This document shows positions 36,310-45,105 of a stretch of DNA of 64,000 bases, one piece after another. The DNA lies in contig NZ_APNM01000012.1 in NCBI RefSeq assembly GCF_040361335.1, forward strand, positions 47,473-111,472, given 5' to 3'. The stretch's first letter is position 1, and every line of letters begins with the position of its first letter. A program made the position numbers and the translations under genes. The notes under the pieces are model-generated. The model saw nothing but the letters and a program-made list of their open reading frames with translations, made no database searches and was not told where the DNA came from. This DNA comes from APNM01 sp040361335 (GTDB lineage Bacteria > Pseudomonadota > Gammaproteobacteria > Nevskiales > Salinisphaeraceae).

Positions 36310-37214
36310 TGCGGGGCGCTCTCGTCCGCGGCGGGCGGTCCGTCGGCGGCCGGCGGGGTATCGGCGGGCTCCTCCGGTTGCGGGGTCCAGACCAGCAGGA
36401 CCTCGCGGCCGCGGTTGAGGCTGGCGGTGGGCTCGGCGATCACGGTGAGGAACTCGTCGCCGGGCTGGTGCGTGACCTCGGAGACCCGCGCCACCGGGTA
36501 GCCCGCCGGATAGCGGCCGCCCAGCCCGGAGGAGACCAGCAGGTCGCCCTCGACGACGTCGGCGTTGGCCGGCAGGAACGGCAGCAGCAGGCGCTCGCTC
36601 TTGCCCGTGCCCTGGGCGATGGTCTGCAGGCCGGTACGGTTGAACTCCACCGGGATGCCGTGGTTCGGGTCGGTGATCATGATCGCGGTGGAGCCCATGG
36701 CGTTGACCTGCGTGACCTGGCCCATGATGCCGTTGGCGTCCACCAGGGCCTGGCCCGGGAAGACGCCGTCGGCCTCGCCCTTGTTCAGGTTGACGTAGTG
36801 GCGGTACGGGTCGGGGCTCACGGACAGGATCTCGGCGATCAGGACCTCCTCGTCGAGCGAGCGCGCCGAGGACAGGAGGGCGCGTATGCGATCGTTCTCG
36901 GCCTCCAGGGCCGCCAGCTTCTGGAGCCTGGCGCGCAGCAGCAGGACCTGCTGGGACAGCGCCTCGTTCTCGGCGATCAGTTCGTCGCGGTCGAGATAGT
37001 GCGTCACGAAATCGGCCGCGTCGGACGGCAACTCGGCCGCGATCTGCAGCGGTTGCAGCACGGTCGCCAGGCTGCTGCGCACCGGCTGCAGCGTGTCGCG
37101 GCTGTGATCCAGGAACATCAGGCCGAGCGACAGCACCAGGATCAGGACGATCTTGATGCTGGGCGACGGCCCTCTCGGAAACAGGCTGATGTTATCGTCG
37201 GAAAGTCCGCGCAC
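36306..37214 (-). CDS. mreC: rod shape-determining protein MreC
   Basis: Bitopic inner-membrane protein of 302 residues: helix at about 20-36, a coiled coil (ELIAENEALSQQVLLLRARL, about 75-110) and the beta-domain that contacts PBP2 (HYVNLNKGEADGVFPGQAL). The acidic Pro-rich tail (EEPADTPPAADGP) is variable in the family. The GTG at 37214 is taken as start, with GGGGAC before it. Confidence 0.94.
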   Translation of the reverse strand: MRGLSDDNISLFPRGPSPSIKIVLILVLSLGLMFLDHSRDTLQPVRSSLATVLQPLQIAAELPSDAADFVTHYLDRDELIAENEALSQQVLLLRARLQKLAALEAENDRIRALLSSARSLDEEVLIAEILSVSPDPYRHYVNLNKGEADGVFPGQALVDANGIMGQVTQVNAMGSTAIMITDPNHGIPVEFNRTGLQTIAQGTGKSERLLLPFLPANADVVEGDLLVSSGLGGRYPAGYPVARVSEVTHQPGDEFLTVIAEPTASLNRGREVLLVWTPQPEEPADTPPAADGPPAADESAPQ

Positions 37215-37362
37215 TGCGTCCCCGGCGGTGCCCGCTGGCGTGGAAAAGTCGAGTGCGGCGCGATAAAGGGCGCCTTATCCGATCAAGAATAGGGCCAAGC
37301 GAGGCCCCGTCGCAACAGTGGCGACCGCCCGGCACGGGCGGTCCGGCGCCGCCGGCCGGCGC

Positions 37363-38403
37363 CTATTCGAGCGCGAACATCTGGCCGGTCTTGCGGTCGA
37401 TCATCTCCAGCAGGATGCCGCCGCCGCGGGCCACGCAGGTCAGCGGGTCGTCGGCGATGATCACCGGCAGGCCGGTCTCCTCGCTGATCAGCTTGTCGAT
37501 GTCCGACAGCAGGGCGCCGCCGCCGGTCAGGACGATACCGCGCTCGGCCACGTCCGAGCCCAGCTCGGGCGGGGTCGCCTCCAGGGCCGTCTTGACCGCG
37601 CCGATGATGCCGGACAGCGGTTCCTGCAGGGCGTCCAGCACCTCGTTGGAGTTGAGGGTGAAACTGCGGGGCACGCCGGCCGAGAGATGCCGGCCGACCA
37701 CCTCGATCTCCTTGACCTCGTGGCCGGGGAAGGCGGTGCCGATCTGGTGCTTGATGGACTCGGCGGTGGATTCGCCGATCAGCATGTTGTACTGGCGCCG
37801 CACGTAATTGACGATTGCCTCGTCGAAGCGGTCGCCGCCCTGACGCACGGACTCGGCGTAGACGATGCCGTTGAGCGAGATCACCGCGACCTCGGAGGTG
37901 CCGCCGCCGATGTCCAGGACCATGGAACCGCGGGCCTCGCCGATGGGGATGCCGGCGCCGATGGCGGCCGCGACCGGCTCCTCCACGAGGTAGACCTTGC
38001 GGGCGCCGGCGTTGGATGCGGACTCGCGGATCGCGCGCCGTTCCACCTGCGTGGAGCCGTAGGGCACGCACACCAGCACCCGGGTGATCGGCCGCAGCAG
38101 CCGCCGCTTGTGCACCTTGCGGATGAAGTGCTGGAGCATCTTCTCCGTGACCGTGAAGTCGGCGATCACGCCATCCTTCAGCGGCCGGATGGTGCTGATG
38201 TGACTGGGGGTGCGGCCGAGCATGCGCTTGGCGTCGTGACCGACGGCCTCGATGCGCTTGCCGCCGCGGGCGTCCTGGCGCACGGCCACGACCGAGGGCT
38301 CGTTCAGGACGATGCCCTGGTCCCGCGCGTAGACGAGGGTGTTGGCGGTGCCCAGGTCGATCGACAGATCGTTGACGAACAGGCCCCGGAGATTGTCCAT
38401 CAT
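37363..38403 (-). CDS. mreB: rod shape-determining protein MreB
   Basis: Actin-like cytoskeletal ATPase of 346 residues that orients lateral wall synthesis. The nucleotide-binding motifs are SIDLGTANTLVYA, MVLDIGGGTSEVAVIS and VLTGGGALLSDIDKLI. Two adjacent ATG codons (38403 and 38400) are possible starts; longer in-frame starts upstream lie in a low-complexity region. First gene of mreBCD and divergent from gatCAB, a Pseudomonas-like arrangement. Confidence 0.97.
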   Translation of the reverse strand: MMDNLRGLFVNDLSIDLGTANTLVYARDQGIVLNEPSVVAVRQDARGGKRIEAVGHDAKRMLGRTPSHISTIRPLKDGVIADFTVTEKMLQHFIRKVHKRRLLRPITRVLVCVPYGSTQVERRAIRESASNAGARKVYLVEEPVAAAIGAGIPIGEARGSMVLDIGGGTSEVAVISLNGIVYAESVRQGGDRFDEAIVNYVRRQYNMLIGESTAESIKHQIGTAFPGHEVKEIEVVGRHLSAGVPRSFTLNSNEVLDALQEPLSGIIGAVKTALEATPPELGSDVAERGIVLTGGGALLSDIDKLISEETGLPVIIADDPLTCVARGGGILLEMIDRKTGQMFALE

Positions 38404-38638
38404 GTTTGCAGAGAACCTTTGTGTAGGAGGCGTTCGGGCGGATGGCGTTGCCCGTGCCACGGCCGAGGACGGCTTGCCGGGTTCCCGCGACCCCGGCCGG
38501 CTGGCCGATGCCTCGAGAGCAAAATAAGCGGCTATGCTAGCAACGGCGTGAGAAGGCGGCAAGCGAGCGTTTAGCTTCCTGCACCGGCGCACCGGCATGG
38601 CGTAGAATGCAGCACCGTTTTACAGGAGGAACGCACCC

Positions 38639-38926
38639 GTGAGCCTGAGCGAGGAACAGGTGCGCAAGGTCGCCGAACTGGCCCGACTGCGGGTGGACGA
38701 GGAGCAGGTGACGGGGTACGCGCGGGAGTTGTCGCGCATCCTCGATCTGGTCGAGTCCCTGGACGAGGCGGATACCGCCGACGTGGCGCCCATGGCGCAC
38801 CCGCTGGATCTGAGCGCGCGTCTGCGCGAGGACGCCGTCACCGAGGACAACCGCCGCGACGCGTTCCAGGCGATCGCGCCGGCGGTCGAGGACGGTGTCT
38901 ATCTGGTCCCCAAGGTCATCGAATAG
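38639..38926 (+). CDS. gatC: Asp/Glu-tRNA amidotransferase subunit C
   Basis: A 95-residue subunit that stabilises GatA/GatB. It has the family pattern SEEQVRKVAELARLRVDEEQ and ends YLVPKVIE. GTG start with AGGAGG upstream. It precedes gatA by 10 bases. Confidence 0.95.
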   Translation: MSLSEEQVRKVAELARLRVDEEQVTGYARELSRILDLVESLDEADTADVAPMAHPLDLSARLREDAVTEDNRRDAFQAIAPAVEDGVYLVPKVIE

Positions 38927-38936
38927 GGGGCGGCCG

Positions 38937-40391
38937 ATGCACGAGCGAAATCTCCGCGAGTTGGCCGCCGGCCTGGCCGACGGCAGCTACTCCGCCGTCG
39001 AGCTGGCGCGGCACTACCTGGACCGGATCGAGCGCCTGGACCCGCGCCTGAACAGCCTGGTCACGGTCTGCGACGAACGTGCCCTGGCGCAGGCCGAGGC
39101 AGCCGACGCGCGCCGGCGGGATGGCGATGCCGGCCCGCTTGCCGGGTTGCCATTGGTCCACAAGGACATCTTCTGCACCGAGGGCGTGCGCACGAGCTGC
39201 GGCTCGCGCATGCTGGACAACTTCGTCGCGCCCTACGACGCCACGGCCGTGGCGCGCCTGGATGCGGCCGGCACCGTGACCCTGGGCAAGTCGAACATGG
39301 ACGAGTTCGCCATGGGCTCGTCCAACGAGACCAGCTACTACGGGCCGGTGCGCAACCCCTGGGACGAAAGCCGGGTCCCCGGCGGCTCCTCCGGCGGTTC
39401 CGCCGCGCTGGTGGCCGCGGGCCTGGCGCCGGCGGCCAGCGGCACCGATACCGGCGGTTCCATCCGGCAGCCGGCGGCCCTGTGCGGGGTCACCGGCCTC
39501 AAGCCCACCTACGGCCGGGTCTCGCGCTACGGCATGATCGCCTTCGCCTCCAGTCTCGACCAGGGCGGCTGCTTCGCGCGCTCGGCCGAGGACTGCGCCT
39601 TGCTGCTGGCGGCCATGGCGGGTTTCGACGAGCGCGATTCCACTTCCGTGGACCGGCCGGTGCCGGACTACGCCGGGGGATTGGGCACGGATTTGAAGGG
39701 CCTGAAGGTCGGCCTGCCCGCCGAGTACTTCGCCGAGGGCCTGGAGGCCGGCACCCGGGCGGCGGTCGAGGCCGCGGTCAGGGAACTGGAGGGGCAGGGC
39801 GCCGAGATCGTCGAGATCGCCCTGCCCAACACCCGGTTGGCGGTGCCCACCTATTACGTGCTGGCGCCGGCCGAAGCCTCCTCGAACCTGGCCCGTTACG
39901 ACGGCGTGCGCTACGGCTACCGCTGCGCCGATCCCGAGAACCTGGAAGACCTGTACCTGCGCAGCCGCGGCGAGGGTTTCGGGCGCGAGGTCCAGCGCCG
40001 GATCATGGTCGGGGCCTATGTGCTGTCGGCCGGCTATTACGACGCCTATTACCTCAAGGCGCAGAAGACCCGGCGCCTGATCGCCGACGAATTCCGCCAG
40101 GCCTTCGAGAAGGTGGACGTGATCGCCGGGCCCACCACCCAGGGACCGGCCTTCGCGCTGGGCGAGAAGGCCGACGACCCGGTGGCGATGTACCTCAACG
40201 ACATCTACACCATCCCGGCGAACCTGGCCGGGCTGCCGGGCATGTCGGTGCCCGCCGGCTTCGTCGACGGCCTGCCGGTCGGCATGCAGTTGCTGGCGCC
40301 CTGGTTCGAGGAGCAGCGCCTGCTCAACGTCGCCCATGCCTATCAGCAGACCACCGACTGGCATACCCGGCAACCACCCGGATTCGAATGA
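38937..40391 (+). CDS. gatA: Asp/Glu-tRNA amidotransferase subunit A (amidase)
   Basis: Amidase of 484 residues releasing ammonia from Gln for tRNA-bound Asp or Glu. The Ser-cisSer-Lys triad is visible: Lys in PLVHKDIF, Ser in GGSSGGSAAL and Ser in GTDTGGSIRQP. Presence of GatCAB implies that Asn-tRNA, Gln-tRNA or both are made by the indirect route. An 85-bp CACAGAG element separates it from gatB. Confidence 0.96.
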   Translation: MHERNLRELAAGLADGSYSAVELARHYLDRIERLDPRLNSLVTVCDERALAQAEAADARRRDGDAGPLAGLPLVHKDIFCTEGVRTSCGSRMLDNFVAPYDATAVARLDAAGTVTLGKSNMDEFAMGSSNETSYYGPVRNPWDESRVPGGSSGGSAALVAAGLAPAASGTDTGGSIRQPAALCGVTGLKPTYGRVSRYGMIAFASSLDQGGCFARSAEDCALLLAAMAGFDERDSTSVDRPVPDYAGGLGTDLKGLKVGLPAEYFAEGLEAGTRAAVEAAVRELEGQGAEIVEIALPNTRLAVPTYYVLAPAEASSNLARYDGVRYGYRCADPENLEDLYLRSRGEGFGREVQRRIMVGAYVLSAGYYDAYYLKAQKTRRLIADEFRQAFEKVDVIAGPTTQGPAFALGEKADDPVAMYLNDIYTIPANLAGLPGMSVPAGFVDGLPVGMQLLAPWFEEQRLLNVAHAYQQTTDWHTRQPPGFE

Positions 40392-40396
40392 AGACT

Positions 40397-40482
40397 AACC
40401 ACAGAGACACAGGGAACACAGAGAGTCCGCGAAAAGAATTTTTGAGTCTTCTTGCTCTGTGTCCTCTGTGACTCTGTGGTTG
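40397..40482. repeat. CACAGAG-type inverted element 4, inside the gatCAB operon
   Basis: The left arm AACCACAGAGACACAGGG starts 6 bp after the gatA stop; the right arm (GTCCTCTGTGACTCTGTGGTT) ends 20 bp before the gatB start. It must be transcribed with the operon and would fold as a strong hairpin of about 85 nt in the mRNA. The gatB ribosome-binding site (AAGGA) lies just outside it. Confidence 0.9.
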
Positions 40483-40501
40483 GATTTTTAAGGACTTGGA
40501 C

Positions 40502-41944
40502 ATGAACTGGGAAGCGGTCATCGGGCTGGAGGTCCACATCCAGCTCGCCACGCGCAGCAAGATATTCTCCGGGGCCTCCACGGCCTACGGCGCCGAGCCC
40601 AATACCCAGGCCAGCGCAGTCGACATCGCGCTGCCCGGCGTGTTGCCCGTGATCAACCGCGAGGTGATCCGGATGGCGGTGATGTTCGGTCTTGCGATCG
40701 AGGCCGACATCGCGCCGCGCTCGGTGTTCGCGCGCAAGCATTACTTCTATCCGGACCTGCCCAAGGGCTACCAGATCAGCCAGTACGAGCTGCCGATCGT
40801 CGCCGACGGCCGCCTGGAGATCGCCCTGGACGACGGCGAGACCAAGACCGTCGGCATCACCCGGGCCCACCTGGAGGAGGATGCCGGCAAATCCCTGCAC
40901 GAAGGCTTCACCCGCTATACCGGCATCGACCTGAACCGCGCCGGCACGCCGCTGGTGGAATGCGTCTCCGAGCCGGACATGCGCTCGCCCGCGGAGGCCG
41001 TGGCCTACGCCCGCAAGTTGCATTCGCTGGTGCGTTATCTCGGCATCTGCGACGGCAACATGCAGGAGGGGTCGTTCCGGGTCGACGCCAACGTCTCCGT
41101 GCGTCCGGCCGGCCGGGCCGAGTTCGGCACCCGGACCGAAACCAAGAACCTAAACTCCTTCCGTTTCCTGGAAAAGGCCCTGACCTACGAGATCGAGCGC
41201 CAGATCGACGTGCTCGAATCCGGCGGCACGGTGGTCCAGGAGACGCGTCTGTTCGATCCCGCGAGCGGCGAGACCCGGACCATGCGCACCAAGGAGGAGG
41301 CGCACGACTACCGGTATTTCCCCGACCCGGACCTGCTGCCGGTAGCCGTCGACGAGGCCCTGGTGGCGGCGGCGCGCGAGTCGCTGCCGGAGTTGCCGGA
41401 CGCCAAGGCCCGGCGTTTCGTCGAGGCATACGGCCTGTCCGCCTACGACGCCGCCCAGTTGACCGCCACGCGCGAGACCGCCGACTACTACGAGGCGGTC
41501 CTGGCGGGCTTCGCCGACGACCCCAAGCTGGCCGCGAACTGGGTGATGAGCGAGCTGTCAGGCGCCCTGAACCGGGACGGCCTGGAGATCGGCGACTCGC
41601 CGGTCGCCGCCGGCACCCTGGCGGGATTGCTGGCACGCATCCAGGACGGCACCATCTCCGGCAAGATCGCCAAGGATGTCTTCGAGGCCCTTTGGGCCGG
41701 CGAGGGCGCGAGCGCCGACGAGGTGATCGAGGCCAAGGGCCTGAAGCAGATCACCGACACCTCGGCGATCGAGGCCTACGTGGACGAGGCGATCGCCGCC
41801 AATCCCGACCAGGTCCGGCAGTACAAGGACGGCAAGACCAAGATCGTGGGCTATTTCGTGGGCCAGGTGATGAAGGCCTCGGGCGGCAAGGCCAACCCGC
41901 AGGAGGTAAACAAGCTGCTCAAGGAGAAGCTGGACCGCGCCTGA
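40502..41944 (+). CDS. gatB: Asp/Glu-tRNA amidotransferase subunit B
   Basis: Kinase/transamidase subunit of 480 residues: N-terminal cradle domain (WEAVIGLEVHIQLATRSKIF, KGYQISQYELPI) and C-terminal YqeY-like tail (NPQEVNKLLKEKL). The ATG at 40502 has AAGGA upstream; a TTG at 40496 is unlikely. Its last base overlaps the arm of the following inverted repeat. Confidence 0.96.
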   Translation: MNWEAVIGLEVHIQLATRSKIFSGASTAYGAEPNTQASAVDIALPGVLPVINREVIRMAVMFGLAIEADIAPRSVFARKHYFYPDLPKGYQISQYELPIVADGRLEIALDDGETKTVGITRAHLEEDAGKSLHEGFTRYTGIDLNRAGTPLVECVSEPDMRSPAEAVAYARKLHSLVRYLGICDGNMQEGSFRVDANVSVRPAGRAEFGTRTETKNLNSFRFLEKALTYEIERQIDVLESGGTVVQETRLFDPASGETRTMRTKEEAHDYRYFPDPDLLPVAVDEALVAAARESLPELPDAKARRFVEAYGLSAYDAAQLTATRETADYYEAVLAGFADDPKLAANWVMSELSGALNRDGLEIGDSPVAAGTLAGLLARIQDGTISGKIAKDVFEALWAGEGASADEVIEAKGLKQITDTSAIEAYVDEAIAANPDQVRQYKDGKTKIVGYFVGQVMKASGGKANPQEVNKLLKEKLDRA

Positions 41945-42156
41945 GAGGGTGTCTACAAAACTACTGCGCTCGGCATCTCGAGTGCCGGCGGTGCTCGGGA
42001 TCCTCACGTATTGCGACATACGCTGCGGTCCCTGCGCTCCGACGGCACCCAACCTGCCGTCGCTCGCTACGTTTTGTAGACACCCTCTGAGAAGGTGTCT
42101 GAGAAGGTGGTTGCAAACGACGGCGCTTGTCCGCCACGTTTCGTGAACACCCTCTG
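41944..42156. repeat. two adjacent inverted elements of the GGGTGTCTACAAAAC type
   Basis: AGAGGGTGTCTACAAAAC (41944-41961) and its perfect 18-base reverse complement (42071-42088) delimit a 145-bp element starting at the gatB stop. A second, diverged, shorter pair (AGAAGGTGGTTGCAAAC at 42102; GTTTCGTGAACACCCTCT ending 42155) follows at once. The interior is non-coding. It may act as a terminator for gatCAB. Confidence 0.85.
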
Positions 42157-42174
42157 AAACGGAGGAGTCCGACC

Positions 42175-42672
42175 ATGCGCCGACCCATCATGCCGTTGGC
42201 GGCGGCCCTGCTGCTGACGGCGGCGATGACCACCGCCGGCTGTGCCTGGCTGCGCTATCGCGCCGCGGAACCCCCGAGTGTCGCCTTGGCCGGCGCCGAG
42301 CTGGTCGAGTTCTCGATGACCGGGCAGCGGCTGCGTCTGGACCTGCGGGTCCGCAATCCCAACGGCTTCGAGCTGCCCCTGGCGGGGTTGGAATACACGC
42401 TCGCCGTGAACGACAAGCCGCTGGCCAGCGGTCGCAGCACGCGCGCCGTGACCCTGCCGGCGGACGGCGAGACGACGGTGCCGGTGACCCTGGAAGCGAA
42501 CCTGATCGAATCGGGGATCATCACCGGCTTCGCCCAGGTGCAGGCCTGGCGTAAGGCCGGCGGTGCCGAATTCGACTATGCCCTGTCGGGCAAGCTCAAG
42601 CTCGCCGACCTGTCGGCCGCGATGCCTTTCACCCGTACCGGCTCGGTTTACGTCGACCTGTCCGACTGGTAA
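42175..42672 (+). CDS. LEA14-like (LEA type 2 / WHy domain) lipoprotein
   Basis: A 165-residue predicted lipoprotein: signal peptide with lipobox TTAGC, then a single WHy/LEA2-type beta domain (LVEFSMTGQRLRLDLRVRNP, NGFELPLAGLEYTLAVN). Such domains occur in desiccation- or stress-related proteins of bacteria and plants; the bacterial role is unclear. The ATG has GGAGGAG upstream. It ends 25 bases inside the convergent hxlR-like gene. Confidence 0.85.
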   Translation: MRRPIMPLAAALLLTAAMTTAGCAWLRYRAAEPPSVALAGAELVEFSMTGQRLRLDLRVRNPNGFELPLAGLEYTLAVNDKPLASGRSTRAVTLPADGETTVPVTLEANLIESGIITGFAQVQAWRKAGGAEFDYALSGKLKLADLSAAMPFTRTGSVYVDLSDW

Positions 42673-43166
42673 CGCGACCCGGCACCGCCGGGCACGGCCG
42701 CCAGCCGGCGGCGGGTGGCGTCGTTGGCGCCGGGGCCCGGCTCCGGGCGCATCTCCATCAGGCCCAGGGCGCGACCGTCGCTGTCGCGCACGGCCATTTC
42801 CGCGATCGGTTCGCCGTTGGTGCGCGCGATCAGCCGCACCGGCGGCTCGCCGTCGTGCGTCCAGCGATCGCCCCACTGCATCAGCACCACCAGTACCCGG
42901 AAGAGGTCGGCGCCCTTGCGGGTCAGGTGGTACTCGGCCCGCTTGCCCCCGGGCGTCAGGGACACGCGCTCCAGGATGCCGTGCGCCGCCAGGCGGCGCA
43001 GGCGGTCGCTGAGCACGTTGCGGGCGATCCCCAGGTTGGCCTGGAAGCTCTCGAAACGGCGCACGCCCCAGAAGGCCTCGCGCAGTATCAGCACCGTCCA
43101 GCGGTCGCCGATCGCATCGACCGCGCGTGCCACCGAACAGCTCATGGTCTCGTTGCCGGAGTGCAT
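42648..43166 (-). CDS. HxlR-family transcriptional regulator
   Basis: Winged-helix regulator of 172 residues. The HxlR signature is clear: CSVARAVDAIGDRWTVLILR, RFESFQANLGIARNVLSDRL and RVSLTPGGKRAEYHLTRKG. Family members sense reactive electrophiles or oxidants, often by a Cys near the N-terminus (here MSCSVARA). The C-terminal 50 residues are extra compared with minimal members. It is divergent from an alpha/beta hydrolase gene, its likely target. Confidence 0.9.
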   Translation of the reverse strand: MHSGNETMSCSVARAVDAIGDRWTVLILREAFWGVRRFESFQANLGIARNVLSDRLRRLAAHGILERVSLTPGGKRAEYHLTRKGADLFRVLVVLMQWGDRWTHDGEPPVRLIARTNGEPIAEMAVRDSDGRALGLMEMRPEPGPGANDATRRRLAAVPGGAGSRYQSDRST

Positions 43167-43173
43167 CGCCGCC

Positions 43174-43230
43174 TTAAAAGTTGCAATTTGAAATTAATAG
43201 TATTAAAAAACGTTTCTAAAGGCAACTTAA
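43174..43230. promoter_or_regulatory. AT-rich divergent promoter/operator between hxlR and the hydrolase gene
   Basis: The 74-bp gap is about 70 percent A+T over its central 50 bp, unlike anything around it. It is framed by an inverted repeat: TTAAAAGTTGC at 43174 and GCAACTTAA at 43222. HxlR regulators usually bind such dyads between themselves and a divergent gene. Confidence 0.55.
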
Positions 43231-43240
43231 AGGATGTGTC

Positions 43241-44134
43241 ATGCCCGATTCCCGCACGCCGGCGCGCCGTTTGCGCGACGCCGGCATCCTCGCGACCTTC
43301 CGCGGTCTGGATCGTGTCCTGCCGCCGGCTGCTGCGGCGCTCGCCTATCGCCTGTGGACGACGCCCGGCCCGACACCGGCGGATTCCGTGCGGGACTGGC
43401 CCGCCGCCACCGAGAGCGGCTGGGTGGCGACCGCGAACGGCCGCATTCGCACGCATGTGCACGGCGGCGGCGGACCGACGGTGTTGCTGGTACACGGTTG
43501 GGGCGGACACGCCGGGCATTGGCGCGAATTCGTGCCGGCATTGACGGCGGCCGGCTACCGTGTGGCGGCACTGGATCACATCGGCCATGGCGGATCGCCG
43601 CGGCGGCGCACGAACCTCGCGGAAATGATCGAGTCGGTGCGGGCGGTCGCCCGGCGGCACGGGCCGCTGGCGGGCGTGGTCGGCCATTCGGTCGGGGGCG
43701 CGGCGGCCTATCTGGCCGTGGCCGACGGGGTCGAGACCGATGCCCTGGCCGTGATCGGCAGCCCGGCCAACCTGGAGGACATGGTGCGCCTGTTCACCGG
43801 CATGCTGGGCCTGTCGGAGCGCAGCGTCGCCGCGCTGCGCCGGCGCATGGAGGATCGCTACGGCTTCGGCTGGGACGATGCCCGCGCCGAGCGCGTGCTG
43901 CCGGCCCTGGCCGCCGTGCGCGGCCTGGTCGTGCATGATCGGCGCGATCGCGAGGTGCCCTTCGCCCAGGCCGAGATCAACGCCCGGCACTGGCCCGGGG
44001 CGGCCCTGGTCGCCACCGAGGGCAAGGGGCATCGCCGGATTCTCTCCGATCGGGCGGCGGTCGCGACCGTCGTCGATTTCCTGGCCGACGCGGCGGCCGA
44101 TCCCGTCGTTGTTCCGCGGCGCGCGCGCGGGTAA
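43241..44134 (+). CDS. alpha/beta-fold hydrolase
   Basis: Hydrolase of 297 residues. The oxyanion motif HGWGG is in VLLVHGWGGHAGHW. The nucleophile Ser lies in VVGHSVGGAAAYL, the acid Asp in VVHDRRDREVPF and the His in EGKGHRRIL, so the triad is complete. No signal peptide. Controlled, probably, by the divergent HxlR-type regulator. The substrate is unknown; such pairs often handle esters or quinone-related electrophiles, which is inference. Confidence 0.88.
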   Translation: MPDSRTPARRLRDAGILATFRGLDRVLPPAAAALAYRLWTTPGPTPADSVRDWPAATESGWVATANGRIRTHVHGGGGPTVLLVHGWGGHAGHWREFVPALTAAGYRVAALDHIGHGGSPRRRTNLAEMIESVRAVARRHGPLAGVVGHSVGGAAAYLAVADGVETDALAVIGSPANLEDMVRLFTGMLGLSERSVAALRRRMEDRYGFGWDDARAERVLPALAAVRGLVVHDRRDREVPFAQAEINARHWPGAALVATEGKGHRRILSDRAAVATVVDFLADAAADPVVVPRRARG

Positions 44135-44220
44135 TCTGACGCGTTTGCGCCGGCGCGGCGCGGGCCCAGGGAACGGCCGAACGCGGGGCGCCGGGGGAAT
44201 CGACGGGACAAGGGATATCC

Positions 44221-45105
44221 ATGATCGACAATCCGCTGATCGAGACGGGCCTGCCCATCGCCCTGATGATCATCATGGCCGGCATGGGCCTGACACTCAC
44301 GGTCGCCGACTTCCGCCGCGTCTTCACCTTTCCGCGGGCCATGCTGGTGGGCACGGCGGCGCAGATCGCGCTGATCCCGCTGCTGGCCTTCGGTCTGGTG
44401 GAATTGCTGGGACCGTCGCCGGCGATCGCCGTCGGCTTGGTGATCATCGCCGCCTGTCCGGGGGGCACGACCTCGAACGTCTTCACCTTCCTCGCGGGCG
44501 GCAACGTGGCGCTGTCGATCGTGCTCACCGTGATCGCCAGTCTGGTGACCATCCTCACCATTCCGCTGTTCGCCAACATCGCGCTCGATCTCTACGCCAA
44601 CACCGACGCCGACGCGCCGGTCCGCCTGCCGCTGGTGGATACCGTGGTCCAGCTCGCGGTGATCGTGGTGATCCCGGTGGCCCTGGGCCTGTTCGTGCGC
44701 GCGCGCTTCGAGGAAGTCGCCGCCTGGGGCGAGCGTTTCGTCAGCGTGTTCGGCCTGGTGGTGCTGGGCGCGATCATCGCCGCGATCGTGTTCCAGACGC
44801 GCGACCAGATGTGGACCCTGCTGTCGCAGGCCGGCCCCTCGGCGGTCGCCCTGAATGTCGGCGGTATCACCCTGGGGTTCCTGAGCGGCTATCTCGGCGG
44901 CATCTCGCGCCGCGACGCCCTGACCATCGCCATCGAGGTGGGCATCAAGAACGGCACCATCGGTCTGATGGTGACGCTGTCCCTGCTCAACGACGCCGAG
45001 ATGGCGGTCCCCTCGGCGGTCTACGGCGTGCTGATGTTCGCCTTCGGCGGGCTGCTGGCGGTTTACGGACGCCGCACGCGCGGCCGGGATGAGGCCGGGG
45101 CGTGA
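44221..45105 (+). CDS. bile acid:sodium symporter (BASS) family transporter
   Basis: Inner-membrane carrier of 294 residues with about ten helices. BASS family markers: AACPGGTTSNVFTFLAGGN and AIEVGIKNGTIGLMV (the crossover regions that bind sodium and substrate). Bacterial BASS proteins move bile acids, pantothenate precursors or 2-oxo acids. The last four bases overlap the next gene, a 2-hydroxyacid dehydrogenase, favouring an organic-acid substrate (inference). Confidence 0.9.
   Translation: MIDNPLIETGLPIALMIIMAGMGLTLTVADFRRVFTFPRAMLVGTAAQIALIPLLAFGLVELLGPSPAIAVGLVIIAACPGGTTSNVFTFLAGGNVALSIVLTVIASLVTILTIPLFANIALDLYANTDADAPVRLPLVDTVVQLAVIVVIPVALGLFVRARFEEVAAWGERFVSVFGLVVLGAIIAAIVFQTRDQMWTLLSQAGPSAVALNVGGITLGFLSGYLGGISRRDALTIAIEVGIKNGTIGLMVTLSLLNDAEMAVPSAVYGVLMFAFGGLLAVYGRRTRGRDEAGA

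Noticed and set aside
41949..42233. Short frames in the inverted repeats after gatB
   Set aside because: They are built from repeat arms (ending or starting in the 18-base arm) and have no protein features.
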